Shown: one piece after another, positions 1 to 4,796 of the stretch | Layout: each line of letters begins with the position of its first letter | Numbering within the stretch: position 1 is the first letter of the stretch | NCBI GenBank assembly: GCA_944323095.1 | Contig: CALURE010000059.1 | Location: 1 to 8,657, forward strand | Origin: Candidatus Gastranaerophilales bacterium | GTDB lineage: Bacteria; Cyanobacteriota; Vampirovibrionia; Gastranaerophilales; Gastranaerophilaceae | Direction of reading: 5' to 3' | DNA length: 8,657 nt | The notes under the pieces: model-generated | What the model was told of the DNA's origin: nothing | Database searches by the model: none | What the model saw: the letters and a program-made list of their open reading frames with translations, nothing else | Made by a program: the position numbers and the translations under genes

Positions 1-72
1 GTCAAATCCTATGCTGTTTAATTCTTTTTTTAAATCTGCATTTTTTAATTCTCTTAAAACAAAATCGTGCAT
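1..72 (-). CDS. N-terminal fragment of a gene running off the left edge
   Basis: An open frame starts at ATG 72-70 and continues without a stop to base 1, giving 24 residues beginning MHDFVLRELKNADLKK and ending in IGFD. The codons (TTA, AAA, GAA, ATA) match the neighbouring genes and the other two minus frames have stops here, so this looks like a real beginning. An in-frame TAA lies at 84-82, so ATG 72 is the first possible ATG. No Shine-Dalgarno is visible, and the start codon lies inside the hairpin at 61-94, which weakens the start call. The product is not recognisable from 24 residues. It could be chance read-through of an AT-rich spacer. Confidence 0.45.
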   Translation of the reverse strand, partial: MHDFVLRELKNADLKKELNSIGFD

Positions 73-94
73 AAGCAAAGCTTAGCACGATTTT
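61..94 (-). terminator. Hairpin terminator after the 111-590 gene
   Basis: AAAATCGTGC (61-70) pairs perfectly with GCACGATTTT (85-94). The stem continues as TAAGC/GCTTA across one bulged base at 71, leaving an AAA loop. On the minus strand it is followed by TTTTGTTTT, a good U-tract, 17 bases after the stop of the upstream gene. On the plus strand it also runs into TTTTATAT, so it may work both ways. It overlaps the possible ATG of the gene at the left edge. Confidence 0.7.
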
Positions 95-110
95 ATATAT
101 TTAACAACTT

Positions 111-590
111 TTAATTATTTAATTTATTTTCAACCATTTCTGTTGTAACTTTTGCAATATCGGCAATCCCTGATGCAAGAGTTACAAATCCGAAGCCGTA
201 GCCTAAAGCGCCTGCTCCTGCTTTGAATAATCTGTTTTCAACAAGCGGTTTGATGTATTTCATATTTTTGAATTTTCCCCCCCAGTTAAGAATGCTGTTT
301 TTAGCCCATTTAGCATTTTCTGTTACTTTTGCCCATAGACCTTTTGATTGTTTTGCAACATTTTTTACTGTTTTAGTAGTTTCTGTAAAGCCTTGCATTC
401 CCTTTGATACTTTAGAAGCCGAATTGAACACATCAAATGATTTTGCAGCCCGTGCTTTTGCCGCAGAAGTTGTAGCAGCTATCGCACCGCCACCGGTTAT
501 AACTTTTTTTTCTGTATCATTATCTTTATCAGGTTTTGCGGTTTGCGTATTGGATGTGAATGTAAGTCTGTCATTTAAAGAAATAGCCAT
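111..590 (-). CDS. Hypothetical protein, Gly/Ala-rich hydrophobic segments, 159 aa
   Basis: I do not recognise a family. The protein begins MAISLNDRLTFTSNTQ, then has an acidic/lysine linker, a Gly/Ala-rich stretch at residues 32-50, a Lys/Thr/Ser-rich middle, and a Gly-rich hydrophobic segment at about 124-147 (AGAGALGYGFGF...) that could insert in a membrane. There is no classical signal peptide. Its ATG overlaps the stop of the upstream gene by one base (TAATG), and AAGGA lies 9-10 bases before it, so the two genes are co-translated. The motif and hydrophobic-segment layout resembles the upstream gene product, suggesting old paralogues. Membrane association is inferred from composition only. 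Confidence 0.8.
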   Translation of the reverse strand: MAISLNDRLTFTSNTQTAKPDKDNDTEKKVITGGGAIAATTSAAKARAAKSFDVFNSASKVSKGMQGFTETTKTVKNVAKQSKGLWAKVTENAKWAKNSILNWGGKFKNMKYIKPLVENRLFKAGAGALGYGFGFVTLASGIADIAKVTTEMVENKLNN

Positions 591-1258
591 TATTCTTTAT
601 CCTTTGCTTCATCCTGTTCTTTAAGAGCTGTTACACCAGATGCAACACCGCCGGATGCACCCATAAAGTTAACTGCCGCTTTTTCGTAAGTTTCTTTTTT
701 TACACCTCTGATTTTGTTATAAATTTTTGTTATGCCCGTTTTTACAGCGTTGTAAACAGTAGAAACCCCTTTGCCTATAGCTTTAAAGAAACCTACAACG
801 GGTTTGCCTACTTTTGTTTCTGCAAATTTATTTATTTTATTTGCAGGCATTTTGTAAGCATCTGAGGCTAAGAATTTTGTTTTGATTGTTTTTGCTGTTT
901 CTTTTATAAATGTATTTGTTGCTTTTATCTGTTGTTTTAAAGCTTGAACAGCTGATAATTTATTCGTTTCGGACAATAACTGAATAGTTTTCTTTGTCCC
1001 GAAACCTGCAGCCATACCGCCCAAAAGGCCTGTTGTTATGAAAGCACCGCCTTTTAATGCAGTTTTTGCAATTTCCGGCACCTTAAAATCATCATCGTCT
1101 TCTGCAAGATTTAAGAGTTCTTTCTGATTCTCTTTTAACTTAGCACGTGTTTCTTTATATTTTCTTTCTTCAATTTCTTCCGGAGTTAATTTGTTTTGGT
1201 TCGATGCTCCGAATGTAAGACCGTAATTGTTAGAAATTTTAGGCTGTACTGTTAACAT
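590..1258 (-). CDS. Hypothetical protein with N-terminal LTFGASN motif, 222 aa
   Basis: The chosen ATG is at 1258 because GGAG (1265-1268) lies six bases upstream. A longer frame from 1300 adds 14 residues without a ribosome site. The 222-residue protein has YGLTFGASNQ at 12-21, a charged helix at 27-55 ending in EDDDD, a Gly-rich hydrophobic segment at about 67-88 (GGAFITTGLLGGMAAGFG), a long Lys-rich helical middle, and a second Gly-rich segment at 195-211 (MGASGGVASGV). The C-terminus is highly charged. No catalytic motif is visible and the function is unknown. It is translationally coupled to the following gene, with which it shares layout. A promoter in the tail of the radical SAM gene could drive the pair. 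Confidence 0.8.
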   Translation of the reverse strand: MLTVQPKISNNYGLTFGASNQNKLTPEEIEERKYKETRAKLKENQKELLNLAEDDDDFKVPEIAKTALKGGAFITTGLLGGMAAGFGTKKTIQLLSETNKLSAVQALKQQIKATNTFIKETAKTIKTKFLASDAYKMPANKINKFAETKVGKPVVGFFKAIGKGVSTVYNAVKTGITKIYNKIRGVKKETYEKAAVNFMGASGGVASGVTALKEQDEAKDKE

Positions 1259-1358
1259 ATTAATCTCCATTAATTTTTCAAGTGTATTAATGTATGTCAA
1301 GAAAAATTTTTGCTATCCGGAAAATTTTTTCGTAAAAAAATGTTACATTTTCTAAAAT

Positions 1359-1387
1359 ATTATCTCACGTTTCGGTTTATTTGTAAA
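1359..1387 (-). promoter_or_regulatory. Promoter for the two-gene unit 1258-111
   Basis: On the minus strand TTTACA (1387-1382, five of six matches to the -35 consensus) is followed after exactly 17 bases by GATAAT (1364-1359), with an extended -10 TG at 1367-1366. Transcription would start near 1352, giving a leader of about 94 bases. The -35 lies inside the last codons of the radical SAM gene. The leader carries a small AT-only hairpin (1337-1351, AAAATG/CATTTT followed by T's) that could be a weak terminator for the gene upstream. Confidence 0.5.
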
Positions 1388-2303
1388 TAAATTTGCTTCC
1401 CTGATATGAATTTCTCTTAATAAATTCTCTGTCGATTTTGTTCAGGCAGTCAAACTTTTTACCGAGCCATTGCGGGGCGATTAATTCAGAGCTTAATCCG
1501 TTTCCGGCAAGGCGGTGAATTGTGGTTGTCTGCGGTAAATATTCAAGAAAATCGCAGACTGTCTGAACGTATTCATCTTCGTTCATAAATTCTATGCCGC
1601 CTTCTCTATATATTTGAGCCAGTTTTGTACCTTCAAGAGCACATAGCATGTGGATTTTTACTCCGTCAACCCCTAATTCAGCAAGTTTTTTCGCTGTCTG
1701 CATAATTTTGTCATGACTTTCCCAGAGACCGAAAATTACATGGACACAGACATTTATACCGGCTTCTTTTGTTTTTTCATAAGCTTTTAAAAAACAGTCA
1801 AAGTTGTGTCCGCGGTTAATTTTTTTCAGAGTTTCATCGTGGATTGATTGCAGACCATATTCAATCCATGTATAATAATCGTCTTTAAAACCGGATATAA
1901 GCTTAATTTTTTCATTATCAATACAATCAGGACGTGTTCCGATTGAAATTCCAGCAATGTCAGGATGATTGAGTGCCGAATTATATATTTTTTCAAGTTC
2001 TTTTACAGGTTTATAGGTATTTGAAAACGCTTGAAAATATGACATGAATTTTTGAGCTTTAAAACGTTCTTTTAATTTTTCAGCTCCGACATTTACCTGT
2101 TCTTCTATTGATAAAAGATTTGAATGCGCCTGAGAAAAGCTTCCTCCGTCATCGCAGAATATGCAGCCGCCAGTTGAAATTGTGCCGTCTCTGTTCGGGC
2201 ATGAAAAACCGGCATCAAGTGTAATTTTATATACTTTAACACCGAATTTATTTTTTAAATGAGCGCTGAACTGGTTGTAGTGCTTGTCAGTATTGTTAAA
2301 CAA
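1377..2303 (-). CDS. TIGR01212-family radical SAM protein (YhcC/YtqA type)
   Basis: The 308-residue product has the radical SAM cluster ligands C35, C47 and C50 in the family-specific CX11CX2C form (CPNRDGTISTGGCIFC). It also has the typical YFQAFSNTY (89-97), IGTRPDC (121-127), IEYGLQS (147-153) and HRLAGNG (263-269) blocks. These fit the E. coli YhcC / B. subtilis YtqA family, a [4Fe-4S]/S-adenosylmethionine enzyme; YtqA has been linked to wobble-uridine modification of tRNA, so that role is possible but not shown here. The start is TTG at 2303: AGGAGG (2313-2318) sits nine bases upstream and an in-frame TAA directly precedes the TTG. It lies 69 bases downstream of a zinc-ribbon gene in the same direction, and a short leader ORF overlaps its start. 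Confidence 0.93.
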   Translation of the reverse strand: MFNNTDKHYNQFSAHLKNKFGVKVYKITLDAGFSCPNRDGTISTGGCIFCDDGGSFSQAHSNLLSIEEQVNVGAEKLKERFKAQKFMSYFQAFSNTYKPVKELEKIYNSALNHPDIAGISIGTRPDCIDNEKIKLISGFKDDYYTWIEYGLQSIHDETLKKINRGHNFDCFLKAYEKTKEAGINVCVHVIFGLWESHDKIMQTAKKLAELGVDGVKIHMLCALEGTKLAQIYREGGIEFMNEDEYVQTVCDFLEYLPQTTTIHRLAGNGLSSELIAPQWLGKKFDCLNKIDREFIKRNSYQGSKFIYK

Positions 2304-2331
2304 TTATGTCATCCTCCTCGAAATCAAACAT
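2296..2331 (-). other. Possible 11-codon leader ORF overlapping the radical SAM start
   Basis: ATG at 2331 opens MFDFEEDDIIV and stops at TAA 2298-2296, eight bases past the radical SAM TTG. It has its own strong ribosome site, GAGGAAGG (2338-2345), six bases upstream. The AGGAGG used by the radical SAM gene lies inside it. It could couple translation of the downstream gene. Alternatively the radical SAM protein really begins here and a one-base frameshift (biological or sequencing) separates the two frames. Confidence 0.35.
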
Positions 2332-2372
2332 TTCAAGCCTTCCTCACAAGGAGAGTACATAACCGGTAAAAC

Positions 2373-2543
2373 CTAATTTTCTTTATTTTCGTCATCATAA
2401 ATCGGATAAACATAATGTTCGCCGCAATTCGGGCATACAACTTCCTGCTGTTTGCCGTCTTCTAATTTTGCTACTTCGAATAATGTTTTGCAACCTGACT
2501 GAACGCATCTTATTGCCCAGCTCGGTCTTATTAATCTTGCCAT
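2373..2543 (-). CDS. Small zinc-ribbon protein, 56 aa
   Basis: ATG 2543 opens a 56-codon frame beginning MARLIRPSWAIRCVQSGC and ending at TAG 2375-2373. Four cysteines form two knuckles, C13-x4-C18 and C37-x2-C40 (CPNCG), the layout of a zinc ribbon; the tail is acidic (DDENKEN). GAGG (2552-2555) is eight bases before the ATG. An extended -10 promoter lies directly upstream, so this is the first gene of an operon with the radical SAM gene. The function is unknown; zinc ribbons of this size often bind nucleic acid or serve as structural partners. Another minus-strand frame (2395-2583) covers the same DNA but lacks a ribosome site and a plausible composition. Confidence 0.8.
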   Translation of the reverse strand: MARLIRPSWAIRCVQSGCKTLFEVAKLEDGKQQEVVCPNCGEHYVYPIYDDENKEN

Positions 2544-2573
2544 AAAATTTTCCTCTTTCTGTATTACAAAAAT

Positions 2574-2602
2574 ATTTTATCATTTCACAAAACTTTGTGC
2601 AA
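2574..2602 (-). promoter_or_regulatory. Promoter of the zinc-ribbon/radical SAM operon
   Basis: On the minus strand TTGCAC (2602-2597) and TAAAAT (2579-2574) are 17 bases apart, with an extended -10 TG at 2582-2581 (TGATAAAAT). The start of transcription would be near 2567, leaving a leader of about 24 bases that holds the GAGG ribosome site. Confidence 0.6.
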
Positions 2603-2647
2603 GTAATAAATATTAAATTATTGTTTAATGTTTAATCATTTGAAAAA

Positions 2648-2656
2648 TGTTAAAAT
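2648..2656 (+). promoter_or_regulatory. Extended -10 promoter of the 2684-2977 gene
   Basis: TGTTAAAAT (extended -10 plus TAAAAT) lies 27 bases before the ATG, with no clear -35. It is divergent from the zinc-ribbon promoter in the same 140-base spacer. Confidence 0.4.
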
Positions 2657-2683
2657 AAATTAGTTTTAAGAAAGGTTTTATAT

Positions 2684-2977
2684 ATGAAAAATTTTTTAAT
2701 ATTTTGTTCTATATTAATTGTTGCATTAATTGCGTTTTTAGATGCCCGCGACAGATTTTGCGAACTTGATAAGAGTGCAGCAAATACACCCGCGCAGGTT
2801 GAGTTAAACCAAACAATGACGCGCCCCGAAAAAAATGAAATAGAAAGGCCCGAGCAGGTTCAGCAGGTTAACCCTAATAAACTTCAGGAAAAAATAAACG
2901 AAGACAAACCACATCTGCAAAATACATACGATAAAATTAAGGACAGAAGGAACACAATTACAAACCCGATAAATTAA
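2684..2977 (+). CDS. Small single-pass membrane or secreted protein, 97 aa
   Basis: Residues 3-19 (NFLIFCSILIVALIAFL) form one hydrophobic segment after a single Lys, so the protein is anchored by, or exported through, its N-terminus. There is no lipobox; LDA at 19-21 could be a signal peptidase I site. The rest is hydrophilic and rich in Gln, Glu, Pro, Asn and Lys, with a short repeat (RPEKNE at 48-53, RPEQVQ at 55-60), and is probably extended and extracytoplasmic. AAAGG (2671-2675) is eight bases before the ATG. The family is unknown. Its TAA stop overlaps that of the convergent gene, leaving no room for a separate terminator. Confidence 0.75.
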   Translation: MKNFLIFCSILIVALIAFLDARDRFCELDKSAANTPAQVELNQTMTRPEKNEIERPEQVQQVNPNKLQEKINEDKPHLQNTYDKIKDRRNTITNPIN

Positions 2978-3777
2978 AATTCATATATCATATCTCCGTA
3001 AAATTCTTCTTTTTGCGATTTATCTGATTTGGGTTTCTCGGGAATATTTTTTTCAAATCTTAAAGGATTGCCTCCGGTATTTTCAAAATTTTCTTTCACT
3101 GGCCGAATTGTTTTCGGGAAAAATCTAAGTGTAATATTTTGGGATACCGAAGGGGCTATAATATTTTTTGAATACAATTTTATTTTTTCCAATTTCTCAT
3201 TTGCCTGTGCATAATTTTTTGCGTTGAAATTGTTGGTATTATCGCCTATTCGTGCCGTGAAATTATTACTCCACATTACAAGATCGTTTACCGTATCCAG
3301 TAAAACAATTGATGTTTCCAATTTATACGGATATGTTATATCAAAAGCCGATGTGATTTCCAAAACTTCCCAGATACTCCGCTTTGGTGTGTTCTGGTTG
3401 GTTTTAACAGAACTTGATATTATAAGTACTGATTTGCAGTCAAAATTTTCTCCTGCTTTTTTGAATAATTGATAATCAATTTTGTTTTTATTTTTGAACT
3501 GTTTTAATGCATTATCTGTCTCTTTTTTTAGTTCCTGATTTTTATTAAATCCTGCTCTGATTTCAGGAAGCAGCGGAGATTTAATTTTCCCGTTTGTGGC
3601 ATTAAAGCTGCTAATAATATCATTTGCAAAAATTTCGGAAGGTTCATCAAAGTAATAATAATTTTCTTTAGTATTAAAAAGGTCTGCCGGAAGCACTAGC
3701 ACGTCAAAAGTCACGGCATAAGCCGGAGAAATTATCAAAAACATAACAAAGATAACTTTGATAAGAATATTTTTCAT
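2974..3777 (-). CDS. Secreted protein, possibly CsgG/TolB-N-like fold, 267 aa
   Basis: The N-terminus MKNILIKVIFVMFLIISPAYA is a clear signal peptide with an AYA cleavage site after residue 21 and no lipobox Cys, so the mature protein is extracytoplasmic. Residues about 113-175 (CKSVLIISSSV..., YKLETSIVLLDTVNDLVMWSNNF) follow the 'retrieve activity, then list what is done with it' strand pattern of CsgG/TolB-N/LpoB-like domains; this is a fold-level guess only. A Lys/Pro-rich tail follows. No Shine-Dalgarno precedes the ATG; instead a perfect extended -10 ends six bases upstream, so the message is probably leaderless. It is divergent from cdd. Confidence 0.82.
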   Translation of the reverse strand: MKNILIKVIFVMFLIISPAYAVTFDVLVLPADLFNTKENYYYFDEPSEIFANDIISSFNATNGKIKSPLLPEIRAGFNKNQELKKETDNALKQFKNKNKIDYQLFKKAGENFDCKSVLIISSSVKTNQNTPKRSIWEVLEITSAFDITYPYKLETSIVLLDTVNDLVMWSNNFTARIGDNTNNFNAKNYAQANEKLEKIKLYSKNIIAPSVSQNITLRFFPKTIRPVKENFENTGGNPLRFEKNIPEKPKSDKSQKEEFYGDMIYEF

Positions 3778-3783
3778 AATTTA

Positions 3784-3792
3784 ATTATAGCA
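3784..3792 (-). promoter_or_regulatory. Extended -10 promoter giving a leaderless message
   Basis: TGCTATAAT on the minus strand (3792-3784) matches the extended -10 consensus fully. The hexamer ends six bases before the ATG at 3777, so the predicted +1 is the A of the ATG. No ribosome site fits between. There is no good -35 (CCATTA at 17 bases). Confidence 0.6.
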
Positions 3793-3834
3793 TAATTTCA
3801 TATAATTAATGGATTTAAAATTTTATAAAAACGT

Positions 3835-3840
3835 TAATAT
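3835..3840 (+). promoter_or_regulatory. Possible -10 element of cdd
   Basis: TAATAT (four of six matches, with the key T1, A2 and T6) ends six bases before the cdd ATG. This is the same spacing as in the other two predicted leaderless genes. No purine-rich ribosome site is present upstream of cdd. TATAAA at 3824-3829 is an alternative -10 giving a short leader. Confidence 0.35.
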
Positions 3841-3846
3841 AAAAAT

Positions 3847-4230
3847 ATGAATTACGAAGAAATGTTAAAATTGGCACAGCAGGTATCGCAAAATGCTTAT
3901 GTACCGTATTCTAAATTTCCGGTAGGCGCATGTGTTTTAGCTGACAGCGGAAATGTTTATACGGCATGTAATTTTGAAAATTCCAGTTACGGTATGACAA
4001 TTTGCGCTGAAAGAAATGCTGTTGGTTCTGCAATAGCCGCAGGAGAGAAGAAAATTAAGGCTGTTGCAATATATTCTCCCAAAAAGAAAAACTGCACTCC
4101 ATGCGGAGCCTGCAGACAGGTTTTAACCGAATTTCGTACTGATGATGATATTGATGTCATTATGCAGTCTGAAGAGGGAATAAAGGTTACCCAGCTAAAA
4201 GCGCTTTTGCCGGATTGTTTTGAATTATAG
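3847..4230 (+). CDS. cdd: Cytidine deaminase
   Basis: This enzyme hydrolyses cytidine and deoxycytidine to uridine and deoxyuridine in pyrimidine salvage, in the cytoplasm. The 127 residues match the small tetrameric class. NFENSSYG (42-49) supplies the N and E that hold the ribose, CAERNA (53-58) supplies zinc ligand C53 and the proton-shuttling E55, and PCGACRQ (85-91) supplies zinc ligands C86 and C89. The C-terminus LLPDCF is typical. All catalytic residues are intact. The gene has no Shine-Dalgarno and may be leaderless. A small cysteine-containing protein starts three bases after its stop and is likely co-transcribed. Confidence 0.97.
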   Translation: MNYEEMLKLAQQVSQNAYVPYSKFPVGACVLADSGNVYTACNFENSSYGMTICAERNAVGSAIAAGEKKIKAVAIYSPKKKNCTPCGACRQVLTEFRTDDDIDVIMQSEEGIKVTQLKALLPDCFEL

Positions 4231-4233
4231 CCT

Positions 4234-4467
4234 ATGTATTTGTTTGAACTTATAACAAAATATATTACGGGTAAAAAATATAAGCGTGTGCAAAATTTTG
4301 ATCCGTTTGCGCAGGATGATATTGAAAATTTCGAAGAATGCGATCATGTTTTTCTTCCTGTCGACAGCACCGGTGAAATTCTGGCATGTTCCAAATGCGG
4401 TCTTGTTGTAAAAAGAGAAGAGTTAAAAGATGTGAATATATTTAAAAGGAATACATCCGGATTATGA
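4234..4467 (+). CDS. Small putative metal-binding protein, CxH/CxxC, 77 aa
   Basis: The protein has C36-x-H38 and C52-x2-C55 (ACSKCGLVV), separated by 13 residues, which could form a zinc ribbon. The N-terminal 20 residues are basic and partly hydrophobic, and 23-35 is acidic (DPFAQDDIENFEE). No family is recognised. It begins three bases after the cdd stop without a strong ribosome site, so translation probably depends on termination of cdd. Its last five codons form the left arm of the terminator and its TGA is in the loop. It might serve cdd or simply share its message. Confidence 0.75.
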   Translation: MYLFELITKYITGKKYKRVQNFDPFAQDDIENFEECDHVFLPVDSTGEILACSKCGLVVKREELKDVNIFKRNTSGL

Positions 4468-4491
4468 ACTAATCCGGATGTATTTTATTTT
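4450..4491 (+). terminator. Strong terminator of the cdd operon, overlapping the last codons
   Basis: AATACATCCGGATTA (4450-4464) and TAATCCGGATGTATT (4470-4484) form a perfect 15-bp stem with a five-base loop TGAAC, followed by TTATTTTAAT. The loop contains the stop codon of the upstream gene. On the other strand the same hairpin comes directly after the stop of the pilin-like remnant but lacks a good U-tract. Confidence 0.9.
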
Positions 4492-4687
4492 AATAATCCA
4501 TTGTCCAGCCGTTTTCTATTATTCTTGCTGCACAGCCTGAACCATTGGCTTTTTGTTCGGCATCTTTTTTGCCGGGAGTTCCGCAATATTCGGGATCATC
4601 TCGCCAATATTTAGCGTTTAATGGAATTTCTAATTTTATATATAAATCTGCTTCTGCTCTGCTATTATAAGGATATAGTTTGCCTTC
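4490..4687 (-). pseudogene. C-terminal remnant of a pilin-like (type IV pilin/pseudopilin) protein
   Basis: A 65-codon open frame reads EGKLYPYNSRAEADLYIK at its N-terminal end, has EYCGTPGK in the middle and ends SGCAARIIENGWTMDY before TAA 4492-4490. Two cysteines (35 and 52 of the fragment) and the C-A-x-I-I-ENG-x-MDY ending resemble C-termini of secreted pilin-like proteins that I associate with Melainabacteria; this is recollection, not a search. No start codon is available, and a TAG at 4690-4688 plus a palindromic repeat precede it. The N-terminal signal and helix are missing. It is best read as the 3' end of a gene cut by a rearrangement or repeat insertion. Confidence 0.6.
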
Positions 4688-4733
4688 CTACCCTCTTAAT
4701 AAACCCTCTCCCGCGAGAAGGAAAGTTCCTTTC
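4688..4733. repeat. Short palindromic repeat at the broken end of the pilin-like gene
   Basis: This GC-richer patch has CCCTCT twice (4691-4696, 4704-4709), CTCCCGCGAGAAGG, and an inverted pair AAGGAA/TTCCTT (4718-4723, 4726-4731). It differs in composition from both neighbours and resembles the dispersed CCCTCTCCC-type intergenic repeats seen in many bacteria. Only one copy is in the window, so its repeat nature is inferred. Confidence 0.35.
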
Positions 4734-4774
4734 AAAAAATAAAAAAGAACCGCTTAATTTATAAACGATTCTTT
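4734..4774 (-). terminator. Terminator of the HD-GYP gene
   Basis: On the minus strand AAAGAATCG (4774-4766) pairs with CGGTTCTTT (4752-4744), with one G-U pair, and is followed by TTTTTATTTTTT. It begins 23 bases after the HD-GYP stop codon. Confidence 0.8.
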
Positions 4775-4796
4775 TCTGTATATGATATCAGCCGGT

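Noticed and set aside
223..624. Plus-strand frame of 133 codons opposite the 111-590 gene, and similar plus frames at 3029-3214, 3224-3472 and 5030-5377
   Set aside because: These are antisense shadows of well-supported minus-strand genes, with Phe/Leu/Ser-rich composition and no ribosome sites.
1273..1300. TTGACA at 1300-1295 as a promoter of the 590-1258 gene
   Set aside because: A perfect -35 hexamer, but no TANNNT lies 15-19 bases downstream, and the start of RNA would fall in the ribosome site. The pair at 1359-1387 fits better.
2304..2360. An 18-codon minus-strand frame (MYSPCEEGLKC...) before the radical SAM gene
   Set aside because: No ribosome site; the overlapping 11-codon frame with GAGGAAGG is the better leader ORF.
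2395..2583. A 62-codon minus-strand frame starting MIKYFCNTERG
   Set aside because: It overlaps the zinc-ribbon gene out of frame, has Arg/Ser/Cys-rich shadow composition, starts inside the promoter region and has no ribosome site.
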